64,000 nucleotides of DNA, taken from NCBI GenBank assembly GCA_026004535.1, contig BPJI01000001.1:434001-498000 (forward strand), in the 5' to 3' direction. A program made the position numbers and the translations under genes. Each line of letters starts with the position of its first letter. Position 1 is the first letter of the stretch. This document shows, in pieces, positions 1 to 8,223 of this stretch. Source of the DNA: Candidatus Parcubacteria bacterium. GTDB taxonomy: Bacteria > Patescibacteria > Paceibacteria > UBA6257 > HR35. The notes under the pieces were generated by a model. That model was not told the origin of the DNA. It did not search any database and worked only from the letters and a program-made list of their open reading frames with translations.

Positions 1-48
1 CAAAAATTTTAAATTGGTAGTCATAACTAACTTCCGAGTTGGTGATGT

Positions 49-258
49 TTATAAAATTTTAGAAGCCCTTAAAAGTTCAATTATTTGATCAATATCTTTT
101 TCTTCAATAGGCAGCTTAATTTCGGTTGGTTGATGTTGTTTGAAGTAAATTTCATTTCCCTGCCCTATTTTTTGAGCTAAAAAAAATATTGTTAAACCAT
201 TAATCAGAATCACAACTGAAATATAAATAATCATTATGGCTAATTTTGCTTTTTTCAT
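49..258 (-). CDS. small single-pass membrane protein
   Basis: Unrecognised 69-residue protein. Residues about 6-28 form one strongly hydrophobic membrane segment, and the rest is a short polar tail with an acidic patch (EEKDID). Its ATG overlaps the TGA of the preceding larger membrane protein by four bases (ATGA), so the two are translationally coupled. The pair of single-pass proteins, the first with a coiled coil, recalls PilN/PilO-type pilus assembly proteins, but no motif proves this. I infer only that the two work together at the inner membrane. Confidence 0.6.
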   Translation of the reverse strand: MKKAKLAIMIIYISVVILINGLTIFFLAQKIGQGNEIYFKQHQPTEIKLPIEEKDIDQIIELLRASKIL

Positions 259-779
259 TTTGTCTGTAAATTTAATTCAATATTCAAATTATTGTTAATT
301 TTATCAATTTTAAAATTGATTGTTTGCCAAATTAAACCACTTTCAATCATAAAATTGGAAAATTTTTCCAAATCGCTCTCGGGCAACTGAAAAATAAAAG
401 TTAATTTTTTTTCTTGTTGATTAAAACTTGTTGTTTGAATTGACCAATTCTCTTTTTGTAATTTTTCATTAACCAAATTTTTAGTTGTCTCAAAATCTCG
501 ATCTAATTTTTGATTAGCTTCAAATAAAATTGTTTTTAATTCCTTACCAGTTTTTTGTTCAATCAAACTAACTATCTTTTTTATTTTATTTTGACTTTCA
601 ATTGTCGCTTGGTTTTGAATCAATTTTTCTTTTAAATTATTAATCTCGTTTATTTTTGCCAAAGTTTTTTGGGAATAAAAATTAAGTATAAAAAAATAAC
701 CAACAGTTATCAGAAGAAAAATAAGAGTAAAAACAGCTATCTTTAAATAAATTTTATTTAATGTCTGATTATGGCCCAT
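255..779 (-). CDS. membrane-anchored coiled-coil protein, PilO-like at most
   Basis: 174 residues. An N-terminal membrane anchor at about residues 12-33 is followed by a predicted coiled coil (about 37-75, rich in K, E, N, Q and L) and a small alpha/beta C-terminal region. This topology is that of PilO/PilN-like type IV pilus alignment proteins, but sequence similarity cannot be judged by eye and the assignment is weak. It overlaps the following 69-residue membrane protein by four bases. A CCGGAT repeat array lies immediately upstream (791-947), separating it from uvrB. Confidence 0.6.
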   Translation of the reverse strand: MGHNQTLNKIYLKIAVFTLIFLLITVGYFFILNFYSQKTLAKINEINNLKEKLIQNQATIESQNKIKKIVSLIEQKTGKELKTILFEANQKLDRDFETTKNLVNEKLQKENWSIQTTSFNQQEKKLTFIFQLPESDLEKFSNFMIESGLIWQTINFKIDKINNNLNIELNLQTK

Positions 780-790
780 TAATTATTCAT

Positions 791-947
791 TACCCGGATA
801 TGGAACGGATAAATTAACTGGATGTAAACCGGATGATATTATTAATTATTTTTACTCGGATTTACACCGGATAAACTACCCTGATTATAACCGGATATAT
901 CTGGTATTCATCCGGGTAATTAATCAGGTATTTAATCCGGGTAATCT
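791..947. repeat. CCGGAT-family fold-back array
   Basis: About 157 bp of degenerate units. The left part carries units of the form ACCCGGAT-ACCGGAT, and the right part carries the reverse complement (ATCCGGT, ATCCGGGTA). The array begins just after the start of the downstream membrane protein and ends a few bases from the uvrB stop codon. The two halves could pair into one long stem or several short ones. Confidence 0.85.
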
Positions 948-953
948 ATTTAA

Positions 954-2855
954 TTATAACTCTTTTTCTTTAATTTCAACAAAAATTTCTAATTCCTCTT
1001 TAGTAATTATCTCTTCTTTAATTTTACCTAAATGTTCTAAGGGCGTAGCGAAAATTTCCTTGATAATTGCTCGAGGATTAATTTTGTTTTTCTTATTAAA
1101 TTCCATTTGATATTTTCTTCTTCTTTGGGTTTCCTTTATGGCAGCTTCTAATGATTTGGTTATTTTATCAGCATACAAAATTACTTTACCTTCTAAATGA
1201 CGAGCACTTCTCCCGATTGCTTGGATTAATGTTGTTGTATTTCTTAGAAATCCTTCGCGGTCAGCATCTAAGATAGCTACTAAGGAAACTTCAGGCAAAT
1301 CTAATCCTTCTCTTAGAAGATTAACTCCGACCAAAACCTCAATTTCGCCTGTTCTTAATTTTTTTATAATCTCTGCTCTTTTTAAGGTTTTAATATCTGA
1401 ATGTAAATAGTTCGCTTTAATTCCCTGCTCTAATAAAAATTCAGTTAAATTTTCGGCTGATCTTTTAGTTAAAGTTAAAACCAAAACTCTTTGATTTTTA
1501 TCAAGTCTTTCTTTTATCTCTTTTAATAAATCTAAAACTTGATTTTTAGTTGGTCGCACTTCAATTTCTGGATCTAAAATACCTGTTGGCCTTACTAGTT
1601 GTTCAACGATCTGCGAAGAAATTTTTCTTTCAAAAGGTCCAGGAGTTGCTGAAACAAAAATAATCTGGAAATTTTTATTGAAAAATTCATCAAATGTTAA
1701 AGGCCGATTATCGATTGCTGAAGGTAATCTCCAGCCATATTCAACTAAAATTTCTTTTCTTTTTCGATCACCATTAGCCATTGCTCTTAATTGAGGAATG
1801 GCTAAGTGCGATTCATCAATAAACAAAATTGTTTCTGATGGTAAATAATCTAATAAAGTATATGGTGGTTCACCTGGATTTCGAAAAGATAAATGCCTTG
1901 AATAATTTTCAATTCCAGAACAATAACCATATTTTTCTAAAAGATGAATATCTAACAAGGTTCTTTGTTTAATTCTTTCAGCTTCAACAATTCTTCCCTG
2001 CTCCAAAAATTGCCAATATCTTTCTTTTAATTCTTGTTTGATATTTAAGATAGCAATGTCTAATTTTTCTTTGGGGGTGACAAAAAATTTAGCTGGAAAG
2101 ATTTTAATATATTCTAATTCTTCATAATCTCCAGTTATTTCTAATTTAAAAACATCCTCTCTTGATTTTTTGATTGTAAATTTTTTAATTGATTTTATGA
2201 TTTTGTTTTGCCATTTAATTTCTAACATATAACTTCCGTCAGGGTTAAAAATGTAAATTCCTGAATTTTCTCGGTCATAAATATATGTTCCTGATCTGAT
2301 TGTATTCAAACTTCCTTTTTCATATTGTAATGTTTTTAAATAATCAATAACATCTTTAAGGGAAATTTTTTGGCCAACATTTAAATTTAAACAAATATTT
2401 TTATATTCTTCAGGATCACCAATGCCATAAATACAACTAATTGAGGAGACAATAATAAAATCTTTTCTAGTTAAAACACTTTCAATGGCAGCATGACGAA
2501 GTTGATCTAAAAGCTCATTAATTCTTGCATCTTTAGCAATATAAATATCTGTTTCAGGTAAATAAGCTTCCGGCTGGTAATAATCATAATAACTAACAAA
2601 ATAATGAACTGCATTTTCAGGAAAGAAATATTTAAATTCTTGATAAAGTTGAGCCGCCAAAACTTTATTAGGTGAAAGAACCAAAGCAGGCCTTTGAGTT
2701 TTATAAATAACATTAGCCATAGAAAATGTTTTTCCACTGCCAGTCACTCCTAAAAGTGTTTGAAATCTATAATTTTTATTCAATCCGGCAACTAACTTTC
2801 TAATTGCTTGAGGCTGATCTCCAGATGGTTTGTAATCCGAAATCAATTTGAACAT
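954..2855 (-). CDS. uvrB: UvrABC system protein B, lacking the UVR domain
   Basis: Excision-repair DNA helicase-like subunit that verifies damage after UvrA and recruits UvrC. Walker A GVTGSGKT is at residues 36-43. The beta-hairpin region YYDYYQPEAYLP and the DEAD-like box FIDESH are present, as are the C-terminal helicase motifs (GVNLLREGLD, QAIGRSAR). At 633 residues it ends about 40 short of E. coli UvrB: after INPRAI there is only a charged tail, with no UVR motif (the UvrC-contacting coiled coil). The stop lies only a few bases from a repeat array, suggesting array-associated loss of the 3' end. The start is supported by TATAAT six bases before ATG. Confidence 0.97.
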   Translation of the reverse strand: MFKLISDYKPSGDQPQAIRKLVAGLNKNYRFQTLLGVTGSGKTFSMANVIYKTQRPALVLSPNKVLAAQLYQEFKYFFPENAVHYFVSYYDYYQPEAYLPETDIYIAKDARINELLDQLRHAAIESVLTRKDFIIVSSISCIYGIGDPEEYKNICLNLNVGQKISLKDVIDYLKTLQYEKGSLNTIRSGTYIYDRENSGIYIFNPDGSYMLEIKWQNKIIKSIKKFTIKKSREDVFKLEITGDYEELEYIKIFPAKFFVTPKEKLDIAILNIKQELKERYWQFLEQGRIVEAERIKQRTLLDIHLLEKYGYCSGIENYSRHLSFRNPGEPPYTLLDYLPSETILFIDESHLAIPQLRAMANGDRKRKEILVEYGWRLPSAIDNRPLTFDEFFNKNFQIIFVSATPGPFERKISSQIVEQLVRPTGILDPEIEVRPTKNQVLDLLKEIKERLDKNQRVLVLTLTKRSAENLTEFLLEQGIKANYLHSDIKTLKRAEIIKKLRTGEIEVLVGVNLLREGLDLPEVSLVAILDADREGFLRNTTTLIQAIGRSARHLEGKVILYADKITKSLEAAIKETQRRRKYQMEFNKKNKINPRAIIKEIFATPLEHLGKIKEEIITKEELEIFVEIKEKEL

Positions 2856-2861
2856 GATATA

Positions 2862-2867
2862 ATTATA
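2862..2867 (-). promoter_or_regulatory. -10 box of a leaderless uvrB promoter
   Basis: Perfect TATAAT on the minus strand with six bases between it and the uvrB ATG. Transcription would be expected to start at or next to the A of the start codon, and there is no room for a Shine-Dalgarno sequence. No convincing -35 box was seen; the upstream DNA is a CAGAACT-family repeat. Confidence 0.65.
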
Positions 2868-2870
2868 TCA

Positions 2871-2947
2871 CTGACATTGAACTAACAGAACTGACACTGA
2901 AACTTACAGAATTAATATAATCTAAGTTCCATAAGTTCTGCGTTTGT
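2871..2947. repeat. CAGAACT-family array between uvrB and mutase
   Basis: Degenerate units of the type GAACTAACAGAACTGACA, then the inverted form (AAGTTCTGCG). It occupies the divergent intergenic region, so both neighbouring promoters border or overlap the repeat. Confidence 0.75.
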
Positions 2948-2952
2948 ATATT
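2947..2952 (+). promoter_or_regulatory. -10 box of the mutase promoter
   Basis: TATATT lies five bases before the ATG at 2958, the same spacing class as at other operon-leading genes in this window. It suggests a leaderless transcript for the mutase-mltG-znuA operon. Confidence 0.5.
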
Positions 2953-2957
2953 CCAAA

Positions 2958-4370
2958 ATGCTCTTAACTGGTTATGATTTAAGAGGTATTTTTAAAAAAG
3001 AATTGACTTTTGATGTTATTTATCAAGCAACTAAACAGTTTTTTAAGAAATTAAAAATTAGAAAAGCCATTTTGGCTGTTGATGCAAATAGAAATAATTT
3101 TTTAATTAAAGATTTCTTAGAAAGAAATTTCAATCTTGAGTTTATTGGCGTTCTACCAACGCCAATTTTTTATTATAAAGTCATTAAAATAAAAATTCCT
3201 GGAATTATGATTACTGCTTCTCATTTGCCTTTAAAATATTCGGGGTTGAAATTTATTTTAGAAAATGGCGAACCGTGGAAACCTTATATTAGCGCGTTGC
3301 CTTCGGGTCATACCCCCGAAGCCCACAGCCCTCGGAGTGCTATCGTACGCACCTCTGCCGGAATGACCCTCAGGCAAACGCGCCGGATAATTAATTTACA
3401 AAAGCACCAGATAATTAAGGAATATTTTAAAACTTTATTTTCTATCATCAAACCGAAAAAGAAAATTTTTGTTTGTTTTGATAAGAAAAATTTTTTTCTT
3501 AATGCTTCCCTACCCTATTTTGAAAAATTAAAAATTTTTCATCAAGATAATTCTCCAATTAAGATTAAATCTGATTTAGACAATGACAGAATTTTTGTTT
3601 ATCTTAAAAAAAGAAAAATTCATAATGATTTAATTTTTTATTATTTAGCTCTTTTGCCTCAATATAAGAAATTGGCTGTGCCAATATTTTTCAGTCAAAA
3701 ACTAAGACAAGAACTTATTAAAAAAGGTAAGAAGATTTATTTTATTCCAACTGGACACTATTATTTCAAAAAAGCATTCAAAAAATATAATTTAGACTTA
3801 GGTTTTGAACCAAGTGGTCATTTTTATATGTTTAAAGATTTAAAAACAGAATCGCCCTATTTGGCCTTAGGTTTATTTTTACATTTATTAGCAGAACTTA
3901 CGGACCTAACACAGACAGAACGGACCAAACAGAGAATAGCCTTGGAGGAAATTTTAAAATTAAATAATTCACTTCAACTTTATCGTTTTGATATTAAGAA
4001 AATACAATCAGAAGAAAATGTTGTCTCTTTTTTGAAGAAGAGATATAAGTTAAAATTAAAAAAGTTTGACGGTTATTTATTATTTCCAAAGGAAAAAACA
4101 GAACTTACAAAACTAACACAGAATTTAAATAAAAATACTATCGCAGAACTTACTGAACTAACACAGAACTTACAGAAAAATACTACCTCAGAAATTGCAG
4201 AACTAACACAGAACTCGCAGAAAAATTCAGTGAGTTCTGCGTCAGTTCAGCATGGTTCTGCGTTCTACCTGTATTTAAGGAAAAGCAAAACAGAAAATAA
4301 ATTAAGAGTATCTTTTGAAGGCGACAAAAAAATTCTCAAAGAAATAAAACAATGGCTCATGAAGATTTAA
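2958..4370 (+). CDS. phosphomannomutase/phosphoglucomutase family, with in-frame repeat inserts
   Basis: Alpha-D-phosphohexomutase superfamily enzyme interconverting hexose 1- and 6-phosphates. The catalytic serine loop reads TASHLP (Ser88; usual TASHNP), the metal loop DLDNDR (about 206-211; usual DGDGDR), and the sugar-binding loop EPSGH (about 285). All three are recognisable but off consensus, so the enzyme is divergent or under relaxed constraint. Two foreign in-frame segments interrupt it: a GC-rich palindromic piece at about residues 112-142, and a CAGAACT-repeat stretch at about 380-436 encoding ELTQNL and SVSSASV peptides. First gene of an apparent operon with mltG and znuA. The exact substrate cannot be told. 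Confidence 0.85.
   Translation: MLLTGYDLRGIFKKELTFDVIYQATKQFFKKLKIRKAILAVDANRNNFLIKDFLERNFNLEFIGVLPTPIFYYKVIKIKIPGIMITASHLPLKYSGLKFILENGEPWKPYISALPSGHTPEAHSPRSAIVRTSAGMTLRQTRRIINLQKHQIIKEYFKTLFSIIKPKKKIFVCFDKKNFFLNASLPYFEKLKIFHQDNSPIKIKSDLDNDRIFVYLKKRKIHNDLIFYYLALLPQYKKLAVPIFFSQKLRQELIKKGKKIYFIPTGHYYFKKAFKKYNLDLGFEPSGHFYMFKDLKTESPYLALGLFLHLLAELTDLTQTERTKQRIALEEILKLNNSLQLYRFDIKKIQSEENVVSFLKKRYKLKLKKFDGYLLFPKEKTELTKLTQNLNKNTIAELTELTQNLQKNTTSEIAELTQNSQKNSVSSASVQHGSAFYLYLRKSKTENKLRVSFEGDKKILKEIKQWLMKI
3291..3384. repeat. GC-rich palindromic insert inside the mutase gene
   Basis: A strongly GC-rich stretch in an AT-rich gene. Inverted arms: GCGCGTTGCCT (3292-3302) with AGGCAAACGCGC (3372-3383), and GGGTCAT (3305-3311) with ATGACCC (3362-3368). 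It is read through in frame and adds about 31 residues between two parts of the mutase fold. This is the behaviour of a coding-compatible palindromic element. Confidence 0.8.
4096..4266. repeat. CAGAACT-family array inside the mutase gene
   Basis: Repeated CAGAACTTAC / GAACTAACACAGAA units, then inverted units (AGTTCTGCGTCAGTTCAG). All are open in the mutase frame and encode repeats of ELTQN, QKN and SVSSASV. A weaker patch of the same family occurs at 3893-3940. Confidence 0.85.
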
Positions 4371-5356
4371 TGAAAAAAATTTTTAAGCTTTATCCTTTTA
4401 TTGTTATTTTTGTTTTTATTATTTTGATTTCGCTTCATTTTGTTTATTCTGTTTTTGTTCCTTTGCTTATTGGTGAGAGAAAAGAAATTTATATTAATCC
4501 AGGAACAAAAATCTGGTTTTTAGCCCAAAATTTAGAAAAAAACGGTATTATTCGTTCTGCTTTTTATTTTAGATTTTTAGTTAATTTAAGAAATTCAAAA
4601 ATCAAAGCTGGAATATATGAATTTAGTGGTTATTATAATTTATTAGATGTAATTCAAACTTTAGAAAAAGGAGGCCGAGGTGTAAAGATAACGATTATTG
4701 AGGGTTTAACTTTAAAAGAAATTGAAAAACTTTTAAAAGAAAAAGGATTTAATGTCGATCTGGCTAAATATAAATTAGCAGATTTCTCTGAAATTGATTT
4801 AAAAAATTATTTTCCGGCCGAAAGTAGTCTAGAAGGATTTTTAGCACCCGATACTTACGAATTCTTTCCTAATGATGATGAAAAAACAATTGTTCAAAAA
4901 ATTTTAAAAAACTTTTCAAGAAAATATTTACCTGAAATTTTAAAAGGAATGGATTTTAATTTATATCAAAGATTAATTTTAGCTTCAATAGTTGAAAAAG
5001 AGGCGAAGTATCAAGATGATTTTCCTATAATTGCTGGTATTTTGATTAAGAGACTAAAAAATAATAAACAATTAGAGGTTGATGCAGCTTTGGTTTATGA
5101 AAAATGTGGATTTGTTTTCTGTCAAGATGCTCTAAATAAAAAAGACCTTATTAAAGATTCTCCTTATAATACTTATAAAAAATTAGGCTTAACACCAACT
5201 CCGATTTCTAATCCTGGTATTTTAGCAATTAAATCAGTTAATAATCCCGTTCAGACTGATTATTGGTATTATCTAACTGATTCTGAAGGTCGAGCAATAT
5301 TTGCTAAAACATTTAAAGAGCATCAGGAAAACATTAAAAAATATCTAAAGAGATGA
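4370..5356 (+). CDS. mltG: endolytic murein transglycosylase MltG
   Basis: YceG/MltG family membrane-bound lytic transglycosylase that cleaves nascent peptidoglycan. There is an N-terminal membrane anchor (about residues 4-28), a LysM-like region and the catalytic domain with LEGFLAPDTYEF, ASIVEKEA (catalytic Glu), NKQLEVDAALVYE, SPYNTY and GLTPTPISNPG. I chose the ATG at 4370, which overlaps the mutase TAA by one base (TAATG) and puts the membrane anchor at the N-terminus. An in-frame ATG at 4352 would add six residues. Its TGA overlaps the znuA ATG by four bases. Confidence 0.95.
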   Translation: MKKIFKLYPFIVIFVFIILISLHFVYSVFVPLLIGERKEIYINPGTKIWFLAQNLEKNGIIRSAFYFRFLVNLRNSKIKAGIYEFSGYYNLLDVIQTLEKGGRGVKITIIEGLTLKEIEKLLKEKGFNVDLAKYKLADFSEIDLKNYFPAESSLEGFLAPDTYEFFPNDDEKTIVQKILKNFSRKYLPEILKGMDFNLYQRLILASIVEKEAKYQDDFPIIAGILIKRLKNNKQLEVDAALVYEKCGFVFCQDALNKKDLIKDSPYNTYKKLGLTPTPISNPGILAIKSVNNPVQTDYWYYLTDSEGRAIFAKTFKEHQENIKKYLKR

Positions 5357-6198
5357 TTCCCAAGGGTTACTTAATCATCATTATAATCATTTTAGCAATT
5401 TTGTCAGTCTTTTCTTTAAGGAAAACCTACCAAGAGTTTGTTGTACCTAAGATTGGCGTTACTATTTACCCATTTTATGATATTGTTAAAGAAATTGTTG
5501 GCGATAAATATGAGGTTGTTTTAATTACTCCTCCTGGTGCTGAACCTCATAATTATGAACTGAAAATAGAAGATGTTAAAAGACTTCGTGGTATTAAGAT
5601 AGTTTTTGCTAATGGTTTAGGGATTGATAGCTGGACAGAAAATTTGATTAAAAATTTTAAAGACGTAAAAACGGTTTACTTATATCAAGGTGTTGATTTA
5701 ATTGAGCAGGATCCTCATTTTTGGCTTTCTTTAGAAAATATGAAAAAAATTGCGAAGATTGTCGAAAAAGAAATGGAAAACTTTGATAAAAAAAATAGAG
5801 AGTATTATCAAGAAAATTTAGATAAAGTTTTAGAGAAAATAGAAAATCTACAAACAGAAGCAAAACAAACAGTTTTTTCAAATAAATTCATTATTACCCA
5901 ACACAATGCTTTTAATTACTTAGCTAAGGAATTAAATTTAAATGTCGCCGGTTATTTAGAAGGAGAAAACAAAGAATTAACCCCAGCTGAACTTTCACAA
6001 TTAATTAATAAAATAAGAATCTTAAATATAAAAGTAATTTTTAAAGAACCGGGCGAAGAAAGTAATCTTCTCAAAACTATTGCTCAGGAATTAAATTTAA
6101 AAATTTATGAATTAGACCCAATCGAAGGCAAAAGTGGTTTAAACTATTTTGACGCTTATAGAAAAAATATAGAAACTCTAAAACAAGCACTTCGATGA
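5353..6198 (+). CDS. znuA: metal ABC transporter, substrate-binding protein (ZnuA/MntA family)
   Basis: Cluster A-I solute-binding protein for Zn2+ or Mn2+, 281 residues. A hydrophobic N-terminal segment (about 5-22) without a clear lipobox cysteine anchors or exports it. The expected metal ligands are visible: His66 in EPHNYE, His122 in DPHFW, the His of TQHNAF and a late Asp in ELDPI. The His-rich loop of true ZnuA is absent, so the metal is uncertain. It is separated from its ATPase and permease (8224-9731) by about 2 kb holding a broken pilin gene between direct repeats. The last codon and stop lie at the edge of the first direct repeat. Confidence 0.9.
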   Translation: MIPKGYLIIIIIILAILSVFSLRKTYQEFVVPKIGVTIYPFYDIVKEIVGDKYEVVLITPPGAEPHNYELKIEDVKRLRGIKIVFANGLGIDSWTENLIKNFKDVKTVYLYQGVDLIEQDPHFWLSLENMKKIAKIVEKEMENFDKKNREYYQENLDKVLEKIENLQTEAKQTVFSNKFIITQHNAFNYLAKELNLNVAGYLEGENKELTPAELSQLINKIRILNIKVIFKEPGEESNLLKTIAQELNLKIYELDPIEGKSGLNYFDAYRKNIETLKQALR

Positions 6199-6247
6199 TT
6201 TCAACTAACCGTCTAACACGATATAGCATCTTAAACAGTCAAATTAA
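6196..6247 (+). repeat. direct repeat 1 flanking the pilin segment
   Basis: Starts at the znuA stop codon (TGATTT). Core CAACTAACCGTCTAACACG, then a TATAGCA segment, then TTAAACAGTCAAAT. It matches 8091-8145 with only a few differences and in the same orientation. The pair brackets the interrupted pilin/LamG gene. Confidence 0.85.
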
Positions 6248-6249
6248 TG

Positions 6250-6345
6250 TTTACGACGTCGTACGTCGTAAAGTAAATATAACGACGTGCGACGTCCAGA
6301 TATTGAGAAAATAATATTTAGGACATCGCACGTCTTAAATTATTT
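6250..6345. repeat. CGACGT-family hairpin repeats
   Basis: Several near-palindromic units: TTTACGAC with GTCGTAAA, then AACGACGTGCGACGTC, then GGACATCGCACGTC. Related units are at 7690-7715 and 7953-7983, all within the segment that splits the znu operon. Confidence 0.7.
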
Positions 6346-6422
6346 TCCGTGTCCGATTCCGTTCATTTCGCCTTTAAATTTTAGCACAATTTTCCACATC
6401 TTGACATCATATTTTTTCTATT

Positions 6423-6428
6423 TATAAT
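6423..6428 (+). promoter_or_regulatory. -10 box of the pilin promoter
   Basis: TATAAT six bases before the first ATG (6435) of the prepilin-like gene. It fits a leaderless start at 6435, although the ATG at 6447 gives the more usual prepilin leader (MNKS before FTLVE). Confidence 0.6.
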
Positions 6429-6434
6429 TAAATT

Positions 6435-7652
6435 ATGAATAAAAAAATGAATAAATCCTTCACTTTAGTTGAACTTTTAGTTGTCTTAGCTCTAATAGCT
6501 ATCTTAGCTACTGTCTTAATTGTTGTCATTAAGCCAGCAGATATCTTTAAAAGAGGTAGAGATAGTCAAAGAACTTCAGACCTTAAAAATCTTGAAAAAA
6601 TATTTGACCTTATTCTTTTTGAAACTCAAGGCACCTTTTCTGAACTTCAATATGCTTCCTCAAATGTTGTCTATATCTCTCTTCCTGATACTTCATCAAC
6701 TTGTGGTCAATGGATAAGTCAATTACCACAGCTTCCTTCAGGCTGGTCATATTGATGCTCAGCAACTCCAACAAATATTGATGGTACTGGCTGGATTCCT
6801 ATTCCTTTTAATCAATTTTCAAGCATTAATCTTTCTAGACTTTTCATTGATCCAATCAATAGACCTCCATATTACTATGCATTTGTTGCTGGAGGAAGTT
6901 ATGCTCTCTATGCTCAATTAGAAAATCCTCAGTCTCAAGCCTCAAAAACAGACAATGATAATTATCCTCATCTATTTTCAGTAGGAACAAATAAAAGACT
7001 CATTGATCAAGCTCAAGGACTTGTAGGGTATTGGTCTTTTGATGAAGGAACTGGAAATATTGCTAATGATTATTCAGGAAACAATAATAATGGAACACTC
7101 TATAATGGTCCTCAATGGGTTGATGGTAAAGTAGGCAAAGCTTTAAGTTTTGATGGAATAGATGATTATGTGGATAGCGGGCTAGATGTTAGTTGGAATA
7201 ATGCCAACCCAGTTTCTTGGTCTTTTTGGGTTAAGCCCAATAATGTTGTCGATAGCAGTGCAGGTATCTTGGGGAAAATTTATCCAGGATGGGAATGGGC
7301 ATTTTATCAGAGTGGAGCGGCGGTACATATGGTTTATTGGGATGCTTGGGGACGCCATGCGAATGGTATGGATGCGGATTGGAGTAGTGTCTTAACAGTA
7401 GGACAATGGATTCATTTGGTATATACTTGGAATGGTTCTACCAGTAGATTTTATGCTGATGGGGCTCTCAAGATTACTCATACAGCAACTAATCCTTCGA
7501 TAAATCAAAATAGAACTAATAATGTAATGATTGGTGGCCATATATATGTCTGGGGTGATAAATTTTTCAAAGGCCTCATCGACGAAGTCCGAATCTACAA
7601 TCGCGCTTTATCAGATGCAGAAATTAAGGCATTATATGAAGCAACTAAATAA
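6435..7652 (+). pseudogene. prepilin-like protein with C-terminal LamG domain, interrupted by one in-frame TGA
   Basis: One reading frame of about 405 codons broken only by TGA at 6753-6755. The N-terminus is a class III signal: MNKS, then FTLVELLVV with Glu at +5, then a hydrophobic helix. The middle has the DGTGWIPI motif of small CPR pseudopilins. The C-terminus (from about 7020: GLVGYWSFDEGTG, ending DEVRIYNRALSDAEI) is a concanavalin/LamG domain. The product would be a surface pilin presenting a carbohydrate- or protein-binding domain. The frame after the TGA is otherwise intact, which suggests a recent nonsense mutation (for example CGA or TGG to TGA), readthrough, or a sequence error. 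It lies between two direct repeats. Confidence 0.85.
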
Positions 7653-7754
7653 CCATTCAGCTTCTCAGCTTCACAGCTTCAGAGAAAATATCGGGACATC
7701 GTATGTCCTTAATTTTTACTTTAGATAATATATAGTTTTTATCATGGTATTAAC

Positions 7755-7952
7755 ATCCAGTACTAATCCGGGTAGTATATCCGGTTTTCATCAGGGTAAT
7801 TTTATATACTTTCCATCATGCTAATATATCCAGTATTCATCCGGGTAGATATTTTTATCGGTATTCATCCGGGTAATCTATCCAGTAACAATCCGGGTAA
7901 CTATATCCGATATTCATTAGGGTAGTATATCAGTTTTCTATCAGGGTAATCT
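7755..7952. repeat. CCGGAT-family half array
   Basis: Repeated ATCCGGGTA and ATCCGGT/ATCCAGT boxes at roughly helical spacing, only in the reverse orientation. Unlike most other arrays, the forward half is missing. Confidence 0.75.
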
Positions 7953-7983
7953 AATTTTTACGACGTCATACGTCGTAAAAATT
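7953..7983. repeat. perfect hairpin with CGACGT core
   Basis: A 13-bp perfect stem (AATTTTTACGACG with its complement) and a five-base TCATA loop. It could act as a terminator or processing hairpin between the pilin and znuC, but there is no clean U-tract beyond the stem. Confidence 0.7.
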
Positions 7984-8048
7984 AAATTTCCAATAAAAAA
8001 GACAAAAAGTCTAATGCTACGTAGCAATAGAGAATCAAACCAGTTTTT

Positions 8049-8092
8049 CATTTCTACTATCTAAATACGATCGTATCAAATTGGTAGAAATG
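8049..8092. repeat. nested palindrome beside direct repeat 2
   Basis: Outer arms CATTTCTAC (8049-8057) and GTAGAAATG (8084-8092) are centred on a perfect inner palindrome ATACGATCGTAT (8065-8076). It adjoins the start of direct repeat 2, as expected of a recombination or replication end signal, though this is inference. Confidence 0.7.
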
Positions 8093-8145
8093 ATTTTCCA
8101 ACTAACCGTCTAACACGCTATAGCAGTTTAAACAGTCAAATCAAT
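8091..8145 (+). repeat. direct repeat 2 flanking the pilin segment
   Basis: Same orientation and nearly the same sequence as 6196-6247: CCAACTAACCGTCTAACACG, a TATAGCA segment, then TTTAAACAGTCAAAT. It lies about 80 bp before znuC. An ancestral znuACB operon with a single copy is the simplest precursor. Confidence 0.85.
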
Positions 8146-8211
8146 TATAAATTTATAAAACCGGAATTCGTGATTCGGAACTGAAGAATTTTTAAATTCT
8201 CACAAATATGT

Positions 8212-8217
8212 TAAAAT
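8212..8217 (+). promoter_or_regulatory. -10 box of the znuC promoter
   Basis: TAAAAT six bases before the znuC ATG. A promoter of its own fits the separation of znuCB from znuA. Confidence 0.5.
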
Positions 8218-8223
8218 AATTTT

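Larger units (their letters stand above)
7653..8223. other. 571-bp non-coding stretch with several repeat types
   Basis: Holds, in order, a CGACGT-type unit (7690-7715), CCGGAT-family units in one orientation only (about 7755-7952), a stable hairpin (7953-7983), a GCTACGTAGC palindrome (8016-8025), a nested palindrome (8049-8092), direct repeat 2 and the znuC promoter. I see no convincing coding region. Confidence 0.7.

Noticed and set aside
7953..7983. Rho-independent terminator for the pilin gene
   Set aside because: The stem is strong but the T-rich sequence is inside the stem and no U-tract follows, so it is recorded as a hairpin repeat only.
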